In this document: positions 26,380 through 35,763 of the stretch, piece by piece
Numbering within the stretch: position 1 is the first letter of the stretch
How the letters are laid out: each line of letters begins with the position of its first letter
Origin: JAZKDW01 sp040387375
Lineage (GTDB): Bacteria; Pseudomonadota; Gammaproteobacteria; Burkholderiales; Burkholderiaceae_D
Direction: 5' to 3'
Length of the DNA stretch: 64,000 nt
Assembly: GCA_040387375.1 (NCBI GenBank)
Contig: JAZKDW010000056.1
Coordinates: 35,012 to 99,011 of the forward strand
Program-made: the position numbers and the translations under genes
The notes under the pieces: generated by a model
The model's database searches: none
The model's input: only the letters and a program-made list of their open reading frames with translations
Told to the model about the DNA's origin: nothing

Positions 26380-28662
26380 ATGCCGGATGCCATCCAGCCC
26401 AGGCTTGCAATGAAGATGCTTGAATCACCTATCCTGCCGGTTAACGAAGCGGAACGGTTAGCGGCATTACGGCGGCATGAAATTGTGGACACGCCGGCGG
26501 ACAAGTCACATGACGATATTGCCAGACTTGCCGCGCAAATGGTCAGGGACAGTGAAGAACGGCGGCTGTTTGCGCTTGAGTCGGCAGGAGTGTGTGACTG
26601 GGATATGGATTTGCGCACCGGAAAGGTAACGCGATCTTCGCTGCATGACCGGCTTTTTGGTTATCCGGAGCCGCTCTCACAATGGAATTCGGATATTTTT
26701 TTCGCCCACGTGCATCCCGAGGACCGCGAGCAAGTGGCGCGATGTATTAGTTCGAAAGGGGCACAGCCCGGCAAGCAATATGACATCGAATTCCGTACTG
26801 CCTGGCCTGACGGTTCGATACACTGGCTTTGGGCAAAAGGCCGATTTTATTTTGACGAGTGGAAAAATCCGGTGCGCCTTTCCGGCATTCTGATGGATAT
26901 TACACAGCACAGGGAGCGTGAACAAAAAATTGCGCGGCTTGCGTTGGTGGTGGAAAAAATAACAACCGGTGTGATGATCCTGGACAAAAACGGCAATATC
27001 GAGTGGGCCAATCCTGCCGTCAGTGCGTTGACAGGATACGAACTCTCTGAAACGATCGGCCACTCGCCCGGCAGAATGATGCAGGGACCGGACACGAATC
27101 CCCTGACGCTGCAGAAAATGGAGGATGCGATCCGGAACCAGCGGGGCTTTGAACTCGAGCTGCTCAGTTATCACAAATCCGGCCACCCCTTCTGGCAACA
27201 TATCAAGGCAAATCCCGTCCTTCAGCAACATGGCGAAGCGGAGTCCGAAGTCGAGTCTTACATCACGCTGCATTCTGACATTACCGAGCGCAAGCAATTC
27301 GACGTGTTGTTATGGAATAAGGCGAATTACGATACCCTGACCGGATTGCCGAATCGCCGCCTGTTCTGGGACCGGCTGGATCATGAAATCAGGCATGCAC
27401 ATCGGGCCGGCCGGATGGCCACCTTGTATTTCATAGACCTGGATCGGTTCAAGGAAATCAACGATCTGTATGGACATGACATGGGCGACAAGGTGATTCG
27501 CGAGGTCACTGCCCGGATAAATGCATGTGTGCGCGACATCGACACGGTCGCACGGATCGGTGGCGACGAGTTCACGGTCATTCTCGCCGATCTTGATGAC
27601 GTGACCTATACCCAGCGGATCGCACACCAGATCCTCAAGGCCTTGTCCACACCCTTTCAATTTGATAAAGCCACCATCAACATATCGGGCAGCATCGGCA
27701 TTGCGCTTTACCCCAATGATGCCGATACCTCCGAAAACATGATGAGGCACGCCGACCAGGCGATGTACATGGCAAAAAGCGGCGGCCGCAATCAGATCAG
27801 ATATTTCACCTACCTGATGCAGGAACAATTGCAGAGGCGACTGCATATCGGGCTGGAGTTGCGCCAGGCGCTGAGCCGCGGCCAGTTGCAAGTGCATTTT
27901 CAACCGGTGGTGTCGATGCTCACCGGGCAGATCGTCAAGGCGGAGGCATTGCTGCGCTGGCAGCATCCGGAAAGCGGCATGATTACACCGTCCGAATTCA
28001 TACCGATTGCCGAAGAACTGGGCTTGATCGATGACATAGGCGAGTGGATATTCCAGGAGGCTGCGTATTACGCCGAAAAATGGAGTACCGATGGCGATCG
28101 GCCTTTCCAGATCAGCGTCAACAAGTCGCCAGCGCAATTTTCAAGCCGCGCGAAGGAAGAAAGCTGGCCGTCGATGCTGGAAACGATGGGTTTGCCCGCC
28201 AGCCGGATTTCGGTTGAAATCACGGAGGGGATTTTATTGAAGGATTCGAAGATCGTGATGGATACGCTGCGCGAGTACCGCGCTGCCGGCATCGAGATCG
28301 CGCTGGACGATTTTGGCACCGGTTATTCCTCAATGGCCTACCTGAGCAAATTCAGCATCGATTATCTGAAAATCGACCAGTCTTTCGTGCAAGACATCAC
28401 CAATCCTCACAACCGCACCATTGCCGAAACCATCATCCTCATGGGCCACAAGCTCGGTTTGAAAATCATTGCGGAAGGCATTGAAACAATCGAGCAGAGG
28501 AACGTACTGGCAGAAGCCGGTTGCGATTACGGCCAGGGTTTCCTGTTTTCGAAGGCTGTGCCACCTGAGGAGTTCGAGCGCATGCTGCATGCCGATTCCA
28601 GCCGCCGGGCATCAATTTTCACGCACGGAAGGTGCGCAGCCCATCCATGTCCAGAATCGTGA
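26380..28662 (+). CDS. PAS-PAS-GGDEF-EAL c-di-GMP turnover protein
   Basis: Up to 760 residues; the start may instead be the ATG at 26410, which has AGG 7 bases before it. Two PAS domains (about 65-185 and 190-310; WLWAKGRF, then GVMILDKNGNIEWANPAVSALTGY with ITERKQ) precede a GGDEF domain with intact GGDEF at 394-398 and an EAL domain with EALLRW (Glu522), VEITEG and LDDFGTGYSS. Both enzymatic motifs look functional, so it may be bifunctional or use one as a regulatory site. No membrane segment is visible. The N-terminus LAALRRHEIVDTPAD is the lead-in normally followed by a GAF domain, but that domain is absent. The last 44 bases overlap the convergent Crp-like gene. Confidence 0.9.
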   Translation: MPDAIQPRLAMKMLESPILPVNEAERLAALRRHEIVDTPADKSHDDIARLAAQMVRDSEERRLFALESAGVCDWDMDLRTGKVTRSSLHDRLFGYPEPLSQWNSDIFFAHVHPEDREQVARCISSKGAQPGKQYDIEFRTAWPDGSIHWLWAKGRFYFDEWKNPVRLSGILMDITQHREREQKIARLALVVEKITTGVMILDKNGNIEWANPAVSALTGYELSETIGHSPGRMMQGPDTNPLTLQKMEDAIRNQRGFELELLSYHKSGHPFWQHIKANPVLQQHGEAESEVESYITLHSDITERKQFDVLLWNKANYDTLTGLPNRRLFWDRLDHEIRHAHRAGRMATLYFIDLDRFKEINDLYGHDMGDKVIREVTARINACVRDIDTVARIGGDEFTVILADLDDVTYTQRIAHQILKALSTPFQFDKATINISGSIGIALYPNDADTSENMMRHADQAMYMAKSGGRNQIRYFTYLMQEQLQRRLHIGLELRQALSRGQLQVHFQPVVSMLTGQIVKAEALLRWQHPESGMITPSEFIPIAEELGLIDDIGEWIFQEAAYYAEKWSTDGDRPFQISVNKSPAQFSSRAKEESWPSMLETMGLPASRISVEITEGILLKDSKIVMDTLREYRAAGIEIALDDFGTGYSSMAYLSKFSIDYLKIDQSFVQDITNPHNRTIAETIILMGHKLGLKIIAEGIETIEQRNVLAEAGCDYGQGFLFSKAVPPEEFERMLHADSSRRASIFTHGRCAAHPCPES

Positions 28663-29305
28663 CGCTGCCATAATCGACTTTCAGAAATCCCTCCTTTTCC
28701 AGCACCTGCAAGGCTTGATTGGCGCGTTGCCGTGAAGTGCTGCACAGATAACCGATCTCTTCCTGCGACACCTGCAACTGGTTGCTGCTGATCGGATTCA
28801 GATAAGGATTGAACAAGGCCGCAAGGCAGCGCGCCACCCGTGCATCGGTGTCGAGCATGCGGTCGTATTCGACCAGGGAAATGAACAATCCGAGCCGCGC
28901 ATTCAATTGCATTAATAAAAAACGGTTGAATGGAATGCTGTTGTCCAGCAGCCAATTGAAAATGGCGCGCGGCATGAATGCAAGATGGCTGTCGCGCAGC
29001 GCAACCACGTCGTATTTGCGGGTTTCTGTCTTGAGCAGCGATCCTTCGCCGAACCAGCCGCCGACCAGCATGCCGGTAAAGGTGACCGTCTTCCCTTCCG
29101 GTGACACGCTGCTCATTTTCAGCAGACCTTCGGTTACACCCATCCAGTGATCGACCGGGTCGCCCTTGGAGCACACATAAGCGCCCGCCGGCACAAATCG
29201 TTCGATCATTTCAGCTTCGACACGCGCCATCTGCTCCGCAGTCAGGGATTTCGCCCACATGGTCTGGGATAACACGCGCTTGAAGCAAGGTTTGGTAGGG
29301 GTCAT
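28619..29305 (-). CDS. Crp/Fnr-family transcription regulator
   Basis: A 228-residue regulator. The N-terminal cyclic-nucleotide-binding-like beta barrel (about 25-140) includes GAYVCSKGDPVDHWMGVTEG and GGWFGEGSLL. The C-terminal winged helix-turn-helix (about 165-225) includes LQVSQEEIGYLCSTSRQRANQALQVLEKEG. There is no Fnr-type cysteine cluster at the N-terminus, so it is unlikely to be an iron-sulfur oxygen sensor; the ligand is unknown. The ATG at 29305 is used, and a TTG at 29317 would add four residues. It is divergent from the CoA ligase/ABC operon across about 180 bases and is a candidate regulator of it, though no binding site was identified. Confidence 0.87.
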   Translation of the reverse strand: MTPTKPCFKRVLSQTMWAKSLTAEQMARVEAEMIERFVPAGAYVCSKGDPVDHWMGVTEGLLKMSSVSPEGKTVTFTGMLVGGWFGEGSLLKTETRKYDVVALRDSHLAFMPRAIFNWLLDNSIPFNRFLLMQLNARLGLFISLVEYDRMLDTDARVARCLAALFNPYLNPISSNQLQVSQEEIGYLCSTSRQRANQALQVLEKEGFLKVDYGSVTILDMDGLRTFRA

Positions 29306-29484
29306 TGTGCAATGCAATATCGAAAGTCGGTCAATTGTCGGGGAAATGACATCTGCAATGTTCCAGCAGGATTATGATCAGCGCATAAATAGTAAATCAT
29401 CCGCACCAGTTGTGTGAGGTGAGTTTGCATGCAGCATTGCAGATCTGACTGACTGCTCGCTGACAAATATAAAGAGACAGGACG

Positions 29485-31455
29485 ATGGTGGAGACAACGC
29501 GAGGTTCAGTGGCCCAGACCTTCCCGGCTTTAGTGCTGGGACACGCCATGACAAGACCCGGCAAGCCGGCCTTCCGCGAAAAGGACCTGGGCATCTGGCA
29601 AACCGCATCCTGGTCGGAAGTCGCGATCGAAGTGCGTGCACTGGCCTGCGGGCTGGCCACGCTCGGCTTCAAACGCGGCATGAACCTGGCAATCATTGGC
29701 GACAACCGTCCCCGCCTCTACTGGGCGATGGCGGCAGCGCAATGCCTCGGTGGCGTATCGGTGCCGCTGTATCAGGATGCGCCCGCCGCCGACATGGCGT
29801 ATGTTCTCGACAATGCGGAAATCGATTTTGCCGTCGTCGAAGACCAGGAGCAAGTCGACAAGCTTCTCGAGATCAAAAGAACCATGCCGCAGCTGAGCTC
29901 CCATCTCAGGCACATCGTGTTTGAAGATACGCGCGGCATGCGGCATTACAGCGAGGAAGAACTGACCTCTTACGCCGCCGTGCAACAGCAGGGGCGCGAG
30001 TTCGACCAGGCGCATCCCGATTTTTTCATGGAGCAGGTCAATGCCGGCCGGCCCGACGATGTCGCCGTGATGCTGTATACCTCCGGCACCACCGGCAAAC
30101 CCAAAGGTGTGTGCCAGACACATGCGGCGTTGATCGCCGCCGCCACCGGCGGTGTGGCCTTCGACAATCTGACCGCGGACGACGAGATCCTGTCCTACCT
30201 GCCGATGGCCTGGGTAGGCGACAACCTGTTCTCGTATGCCCAGGCGATGGTCGCAGGTTTTACCGTCAACTGCCCTGAGTCGGGCGATACCGTGATGACG
30301 GATTTGCGCGAGATCGGCCCCACTTATTATTTTGCGCCGCCGCGCGTGTTCGAAAACATGCTGACATCGGTCATGATCCGGATGGAAGATGCGAGTGCGA
30401 TCAAGCGCAAGCTGTTCCATCATTACATGGCGGTGGCGCGTCGTGTCGGGTCTGATATTCTGGACGGCAAGCCGGTCAGCGCGCTCGATCGCGCCAGTTA
30501 TGCGCTGGGCAGTATCCTGATTTACGGACCATTGAAAAACGTGCTCGGCCTGTCCCGGGTGCGTGTCGCCTATACCGCGGGCGCGGCCATCGGTCCCGAC
30601 CTGTTCCGTTTCTATCGCTCGATCGGCGTCAACCTGAAGCAGTTGTACGGCGCGACCGAAAACTGCGCCTACGTCTGCCTGCAGCCGGACGGCAACGTCA
30701 AGTTCGACAGTGTCGGTTTGCCGGCGCCGGGCGTCGAGGTGAAGATCGCCGACAACGGCGAGGTGCTGGTGAAATCGGTGGCGATGCTCAAGGAGTATTA
30801 CAAGCGCCCCGAAGCCACGGCCGAGGTGATCGATGCGGATGGCTATTTCCATACCGGCGATGCCGGCGTTCTGGACAGTGAAGGACACTTGAAGATCATC
30901 GACCGCGCGGCCGATGTCGGCAAGATGCTGACCGGCCAGCTGTTCGCGCCGAACTATATTGAAAACAAGCTCAAGTTTTTCCCCTTCATCAAGGAGGCGG
31001 TCGTTTTCGGCAACGAGCGCGACCGCGTGTGCGCCTTCATCAACATCGACATGGAAGCCGTCGGCAACTGGGCCGAACGGCGCGGCATCGCCTATTCCGG
31101 CTATACCGACCTGGCCTCTCGCGAGGAAGCCTATGGACTCGTCGCCGAATGCATAGAGAAAGTCAACGCCGACCTCGCCTCCGAAGCACTGATGGCTGGC
31201 ACGCAGATCCACCGCTTCCTCATCCTGCACAAGGAACTGGACCCGGACGACGACGAGCTGACCCGTACCCGCAAGGTGCGCCGCACTTTCGTCGCCTCAA
31301 AATACCGGGTGCTGATCGATGCGCTGTATGAAGGCAAAAGCGCGCAGTTCATCGAGACCCAGGTCAAGTTCGAGGATGGACGCCAGGGCATGGTCAGCGC
31401 GGACTTGCAAATTCGCGATGTGAAGACATTTGCTGCCGTCAACGCCGCAGCCTGA
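29485..31455 (+). CDS. AMP-forming acyl-CoA synthetase (long-chain/FadD15-like)
   Basis: A 656-residue ATP-dependent acid:CoA ligase that makes an acyl-adenylate and then an acyl-CoA. Visible motifs are the P-loop LYTSGTTGKPKGV (about residue 197), YGATENCAYV, and the hinge region GYFHTGDAGVLDSEGHLKIIDR. Length and C-terminal layout (KMLTGQLFAPNYIENKLKF) fit the large long-chain-type synthetases found beside branched-chain-type ABC importers. It is the first gene of a seven-gene operon; livG begins 12 bases later. The substrate is unknown. Confidence 0.9.
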   Translation: MVETTRGSVAQTFPALVLGHAMTRPGKPAFREKDLGIWQTASWSEVAIEVRALACGLATLGFKRGMNLAIIGDNRPRLYWAMAAAQCLGGVSVPLYQDAPAADMAYVLDNAEIDFAVVEDQEQVDKLLEIKRTMPQLSSHLRHIVFEDTRGMRHYSEEELTSYAAVQQQGREFDQAHPDFFMEQVNAGRPDDVAVMLYTSGTTGKPKGVCQTHAALIAAATGGVAFDNLTADDEILSYLPMAWVGDNLFSYAQAMVAGFTVNCPESGDTVMTDLREIGPTYYFAPPRVFENMLTSVMIRMEDASAIKRKLFHHYMAVARRVGSDILDGKPVSALDRASYALGSILIYGPLKNVLGLSRVRVAYTAGAAIGPDLFRFYRSIGVNLKQLYGATENCAYVCLQPDGNVKFDSVGLPAPGVEVKIADNGEVLVKSVAMLKEYYKRPEATAEVIDADGYFHTGDAGVLDSEGHLKIIDRAADVGKMLTGQLFAPNYIENKLKFFPFIKEAVVFGNERDRVCAFINIDMEAVGNWAERRGIAYSGYTDLASREEAYGLVAECIEKVNADLASEALMAGTQIHRFLILHKELDPDDDELTRTRKVRRTFVASKYRVLIDALYEGKSAQFIETQVKFEDGRQGMVSADLQIRDVKTFAAVNAAA

Positions 31456-31467
31456 TAAAGAAAATCC

Positions 31468-32256
31468 ATGGTCAACACGAGAAAAACCGGCGAAGTGATC
31501 CTGAGCCTCAATAATATTTCGCTGTCGTTCGGCGGCGTCAAGGCATTGACCGACATTTCATTCGATGTGCGCGAGCACGAGATCCGCGCCATCATCGGTC
31601 CCAACGGCGCCGGCAAGAGTTCGATGCTGAATGTGATCAACGGCGTGTACCGTCCGCAGCAGGGCGAGATCACTTATCGCGGCGTGCAGCGCAAGGACAT
31701 GAATACCTACGAGGCCGCGCGCAGCGGCATTGCACGCACGTTCCAGAACATTGCGCTGTTCAAGGGCATGACGGTGCTCGACAACATCATGACCGGCCGC
31801 AATCTCAAGATGAAGTCGAACTTCCTGCTGCAGGCGCTGTATTGGGGGCCGGCGCAAAAGGAGGAAATCGCGCACCGCATGAAGGTCGAGGAGATCATCG
31901 ATTTCCTGGAAATCCAGCATATCCGCAAGACGCCGGTCGGGCGTCTGCCGTACGGCTTGCAAAAGCGTGTCGAGCTGGGCCGCGCGCTCGCCGCCGAGCC
32001 GCAGATCCTGCTGCTCGACGAACCGATGGCGGGCATGAATGTGGAAGAAAAGCAGGACATGTGCCGCTTCATCCTCGACGTCAACGACCAGTTCGGCACC
32101 ACCATAGTCCTGATCGAGCATGACATGGGTGTGGTGATGGATATCTCGGACCGGGTGGTGGTGCTGGATTACGGCAAGAAGATTGGCGATGGAACACCGG
32201 ACCAGGTGCGCAGCGATCAGAAGGTGATCAATGCTTACCTGGGTGTTGCACATTAA
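31468..32256 (+). CDS. Branched-chain-type ABC importer, ATP-binding subunit (LivG-like)
   Basis: A 262-residue ATPase with Walker A GPNGAGKSS (about 45-53), Q-loop ARTFQNIALF, a signature region reading RLPYGLQKRVELGRAL (family LSGG replaced by LPYG, as in many LivG), and Walker B LLLDEPMAGMN. The C-terminus has VVVLDYGKKIGDGTPDQV, typical of LivG. It couples ATP hydrolysis to import through the livH/livM channel. It is followed after 10 bases by livH with AAAGGA as ribosome site. Confidence 0.93.
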   Translation: MVNTRKTGEVILSLNNISLSFGGVKALTDISFDVREHEIRAIIGPNGAGKSSMLNVINGVYRPQQGEITYRGVQRKDMNTYEAARSGIARTFQNIALFKGMTVLDNIMTGRNLKMKSNFLLQALYWGPAQKEEIAHRMKVEEIIDFLEIQHIRKTPVGRLPYGLQKRVELGRALAAEPQILLLDEPMAGMNVEEKQDMCRFILDVNDQFGTTIVLIEHDMGVVMDISDRVVVLDYGKKIGDGTPDQVRSDQKVINAYLGVAH

Positions 32257-32266
32257 AGGACGCGGC

Positions 32267-33163
32267 ATGAATTTCTTTTTCGAAGTATTGATCGGCGGTC
32301 TGCTGTCTGGCGTGATGTATGCGCTGGTGGCACTGGGTTTTGTCCTGATTTACAAGGCCTCGGGCGTGTTTAACTTTGCCCAGGGCGCGATGGTGTTTTT
32401 CGCCGCGCTGACCTGCGTCAGCTTCACCAACAAGTTCGGCATGTCGCTGTGGCTGGCGATCCCATTGACGATGCTGGTGATGGTGGCGCTGGGCCTGGCG
32501 ATCGAACGGGTGGTGCTGCGGCCGCTGGTGAACCAGCCGGAAATCACGCTGTTCATGGTGACCATCGGCCTGACGTTTTTCATCGAAGGACTGGCGCAAA
32601 TGGTCTGGGGCTCGCAGGTGCAGCGGCTCGACCTCGGTATCCAGGACGTGCCGATGGCGTTTTTCCTCGATAAATTCAATATCGTCATTTCCCAGTTCGA
32701 TGTGATTTCGGCTGGCATCTGTGCCTTGCTGGTGACCGCGCTGGCGATTCTTTTTTCGAAAACCAAGATCGGACGCGCGCTGCGCGCGGTCGCCGACGAC
32801 CATCAGGCGGCGCTGGCGGTGGGCATTCCCTTGCAGCAGATCTGGGGCATCGTCTGGGCGGTCGCAGGGTTTGTCGCGCTGGTCGCCGGTTTGCTGTGGG
32901 GCGCCCGTAACGGTGTGCAGTTTTCGCTGACCTTTGTCGCCCTCAAGGCGCTGCCGGTGCTGATCCTGGGCGGATTCACTTCGGTGCCAGGCGCGATCGT
33001 CGGCGGCCTGATCATCGGCGCCTCCGAAAAGCTGGCCGAAGTTTATATCGGACCTATGGTCGGCGGCGGCATCGAGGGCTGGTTCCCGTATGTGCTGGCG
33101 CTGCTGTTCCTGCTGGTGCGGCCGGAAGGATTGTTCGGCGAGAAAATCATCCGGCGGATTTGA
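32267..33163 (+). CDS. Branched-chain-type ABC importer, permease LivH-like
   Basis: A 298-residue inner-membrane permease with about eight helices; the family pattern is visible in GGLLSGVMYALVALGFVLIYKASGVFNFAQG and near the C-terminus in GGFTSVPGAIVGGLIIG. It forms the channel with the LivM-like protein. The ATG at 32267 is preferred over a longer in-frame start because AAAGGA is placed correctly before it and it aligns with the family's N-terminus. Confidence 0.93.
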   Translation: MNFFFEVLIGGLLSGVMYALVALGFVLIYKASGVFNFAQGAMVFFAALTCVSFTNKFGMSLWLAIPLTMLVMVALGLAIERVVLRPLVNQPEITLFMVTIGLTFFIEGLAQMVWGSQVQRLDLGIQDVPMAFFLDKFNIVISQFDVISAGICALLVTALAILFSKTKIGRALRAVADDHQAALAVGIPLQQIWGIVWAVAGFVALVAGLLWGARNGVQFSLTFVALKALPVLILGGFTSVPGAIVGGLIIGASEKLAEVYIGPMVGGGIEGWFPYVLALLFLLVRPEGLFGEKIIRRI

Positions 33164-33223
33164 CAGGACGATCGCCGGACTCAGATGTTTTTACCGATGT
33201 AATGAAGCAGGTCAGGAGATTGA

Positions 33224-34282
33224 ATGTTCTACCGTGAAGCAGGTCAGTTCAAACCGACATATCAGGCCGACAGCCAGATTTTCCCGATTCGCCAGGATCG
33301 CATCGGCGTCATCATCTTTCTGGCCCTGGCGTTCCTGCTGGTGCCGCTGATTGCGTCGCCTTACATTTTCTCGGCCATCCTGATTCCGTTCCTGATTTTC
33401 TCCCTGGCCGCGCTGGGGCTGAATATCCTGACCGGTTATGCTGGCCAGCTGTCGCTCGGCTCGGCGGCCTTCATGGCGGTCGGCGCATTCGCCTCGTACA
33501 ACTTCGTGCTGCGCATTCCGGGCATTCCGATTTTGCTCGCTTTCATGCTAGGCGGCTTGTGCGCGGCCATGGTCGGCATTGCATTCGGCCTGCCTTCGCT
33601 GCGCATCCGCGGCTTTTACCTGGCGGCGTCGACACTGGCGACGCAGTTCTTTGTGGTCTGGTGCCTGACCAAGATCGGCTGGTTCACCAATTACAGTTCA
33701 TCCGGCGTGATCACCGCGCAAAAAATTTCCATCCTCGGCTACGACTTCAACACGCCTGCCAGCAAATACCTGCTGACGCTGGCGATCGTCTGCGTGCTGG
33801 CGCTGCTGGCCAAGAACATGATCCGCTCCAACGTGGGCCGTTCCTGGATGGCCGTGCGCGACATGGACGTCGCGGCGGAAGTGATCGGCTTTCGGCTGAT
33901 GCGCACCAAGCTGCTGGCGTTTGCGGTCAGTTCGTTCTACTGCGGCGTGGCCGGCGCCCTGTACGCGTTTGCCTATCTCGGCACGGTCGAGCCGGAGGCC
34001 TATAACCTCGACCTGTCGTTCCGCATCCTGTTCATGATCATCATCGGCGGTGTCGGCTCCATCCTCGGCTCGTTTCTGGGCGCGGCCTTCATCATCCTGC
34101 TGCCGATTTTCCTGAACATGTTTGCGCACGCCCTGTCGCTGCCGACATCGGTGGCATCGAACCTGGAGCTGATGGTGTTCGGTGCGCTGATCATATTTTT
34201 CCTGATCGTGGAGCCGCATGGCCTGGCGCGCCTGTGGCAAATCGCAAAAGAAAAACTTCGTTTATGGCCGTTTCCGCATTAA
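33224..34282 (+). CDS. Branched-chain-type ABC importer, permease LivM-like
   Basis: A 352-residue inner-membrane permease with about nine hydrophobic helices and a short cytoplasmic N-terminal extension typical of this operon type. Family motifs are ALGLNILTGYAGQLSLGSAAFMAVGA and FRILFMIIIGGVGSILGSFLGAA. AGGAG lies 7 bases before the ATG. The pair LivH-like/LivM-like gives a heterodimeric channel. The 60 bases before it show no separate gene. Confidence 0.93.
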   Translation: MFYREAGQFKPTYQADSQIFPIRQDRIGVIIFLALAFLLVPLIASPYIFSAILIPFLIFSLAALGLNILTGYAGQLSLGSAAFMAVGAFASYNFVLRIPGIPILLAFMLGGLCAAMVGIAFGLPSLRIRGFYLAASTLATQFFVVWCLTKIGWFTNYSSSGVITAQKISILGYDFNTPASKYLLTLAIVCVLALLAKNMIRSNVGRSWMAVRDMDVAAEVIGFRLMRTKLLAFAVSSFYCGVAGALYAFAYLGTVEPEAYNLDLSFRILFMIIIGGVGSILGSFLGAAFIILLPIFLNMFAHALSLPTSVASNLELMVFGALIIFFLIVEPHGLARLWQIAKEKLRLWPFPH

Positions 34283-34352
34283 AGAAGCAGGAAGTTTCAT
34301 ATGTTGCAGAGGTGACTGGTGTTTTGTATCCGATCTTAAAAGGAGAATTACA

Positions 34353-35663
34353 ATGAAATTCGTCAAATCCGCTCTGTTGAGCGCGGCTTTGGTCAGCGCG
34401 GCATTGGGCATCAGCAGCACTGCCAGCGCGCAAGAGCAATTCGTTCCAGTGTTGTCGTACCGGGTCGGGCCTTATGCAGCGGGCGGATCGGGCTTTTTTG
34501 GCGGCGCGATCGACTACATGAACCTGGTCAATGCGAACGGCGGCATCAACGGCGTCAAGCTGTCCTGGGAAGAGTGCGAAACGGAATACAACGCGTCGCG
34601 CGGCGTGGAATGCTACGAGCGCCTGAAGACCAAGTCCAGCGGCGCGTCGCTGGTCGAGCCGCTTGCCACCGGGATCGCCTATGGCATCCTGGATCGCGTC
34701 GGCACCGACAAGGTCCCGATGACAACGCTGGGCTACGGCCGCTCCGATGCCGCCAACGGCAAGGTGTTTCCGTATGTCTTCCCGCTCATCACCAGCTACT
34801 GGAGCCAGGCGGCCGGGATGTTGAAATACCTGGGCGACAAGAATGGCGGCATGGCCAAGCTCAAGGGCAAGAAAATCGTGCATCTCTATCATGACTCCGC
34901 GTTTGGCAAGGAGCCGATCCCGGTGTTCGACGAAATGGCCAAACAACACGGTTTCGAGCTGATGAAAATTGCGGTTGCCCATCCAGGCAACGAGCAGCAA
35001 TCACAGTGGCTGCAAATCCGCCAGGCCAATCCCGATTACGTGATCCTGTGGGGCTGGGGCGTGATGAACGCCGTGGCGATCCAGACCGCGCAACGCAACG
35101 GCTTCCCGCGTGAAAAAATGCTGGGTGTCTGGTGGGCCGGTTCGGAAGAAGACACCATCCCGGCCGGACCGGCGGCGACCGGTTACAGCTCGATGACCTT
35201 CAATACGCCGGGCAACTACCCTGTGCTCGACGAAATCCGCAAGAAAGTCTATGACACCAACAAGGGCAACCTCAGCGATAAAACCCGCATCGGTTCCGTG
35301 TACCACATGCGTGGCGTGACGGCGGGCATCCTGTGGGTAGAAGCAATCCGCGTAGCGCAGGAAAAATATGGCAAGGGCAAGGTCATGACCGGCGAGCAGG
35401 TGCGTTGGGGTCTGGAGAACCTGAACATCGATGCGGCGCGCCAGAAGGCACTGGGCGTCACCAACATGTTCCCGCTCGTGAAGACATCCTGTGATGACCA
35501 TGAAGGCTCCGGCGCCACCAAGGTCCAGCGCTGGGATGGCAAGAAGTGGGTCGCCGTGACACCGAACTGGGTGGTAGGCGACAAGGCGATGGTACGCAAG
35601 CTGCTGGAAGAGTCCTCAGCCAAGTACGCAGCCGAGAAAAAAATGACCCCGGCCTGCATGTAA
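34353..35663 (+). CDS. Periplasmic substrate-binding protein of the branched-chain-type importer
   Basis: A 436-residue exported type I periplasmic-binding-fold protein. The signal peptide is MKFVKSALLSAALVSAALGI then SSTASAQ; AGGAG lies 7 bases before the ATG at 34353, so longer upstream readings are rejected. It has the family's FGGAIDYMNLVNANGGINGVKL. It is larger than amino-acid-binding LivK proteins (about 370 residues), in line with the subgroup found beside CoA ligases. The ligand is probably a hydrophobic or aromatic carboxylate rather than leucine, inferred from the flanking ligases. Two hairpins follow the stop codon. Confidence 0.92.
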   Translation: MKFVKSALLSAALVSAALGISSTASAQEQFVPVLSYRVGPYAAGGSGFFGGAIDYMNLVNANGGINGVKLSWEECETEYNASRGVECYERLKTKSSGASLVEPLATGIAYGILDRVGTDKVPMTTLGYGRSDAANGKVFPYVFPLITSYWSQAAGMLKYLGDKNGGMAKLKGKKIVHLYHDSAFGKEPIPVFDEMAKQHGFELMKIAVAHPGNEQQSQWLQIRQANPDYVILWGWGVMNAVAIQTAQRNGFPREKMLGVWWAGSEEDTIPAGPAATGYSSMTFNTPGNYPVLDEIRKKVYDTNKGNLSDKTRIGSVYHMRGVTAGILWVEAIRVAQEKYGKGKVMTGEQVRWGLENLNIDAARQKALGVTNMFPLVKTSCDDHEGSGATKVQRWDGKKWVAVTPNWVVGDKAMVRKLLEESSAKYAAEKKMTPACM

Positions 35664-35679
35664 GGTAGCTGGCACGGCG

Positions 35680-35734
35680 CCACTCCCGCAAGGGAGTGGC
35701 CTTGCGTGAACGCTTCGCGGAGCGTTCACGCAAG
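35680..35734 (+). other. Two back-to-back hairpins after the binding-protein gene
   Basis: A 9-bp stem closed by a GCAA tetraloop (35680-35688 with 35693-35701) is directly followed by a perfect 14-bp stem (35701-35714 with 35721-35734, 6-base loop). The two share base 35701. No T-tract follows, so they are more likely 3'-end stabilisers or processing sites that raise binding-protein mRNA above livF than terminators. Confidence 0.65.
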
Positions 35735-35763
35735 ATTCGAATTCGACTGACTGAAACAACACC

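Noticed and set aside
29530..31230. 566-codon minus-strand open frame
   Set aside because: It is antisense to the acyl-CoA synthetase; no start region or motif supports it.
35680..35734. Double hairpin as a transcription terminator
   Set aside because: No T-tract follows and livF and the second ligase, needed for the same pathway, lie downstream.
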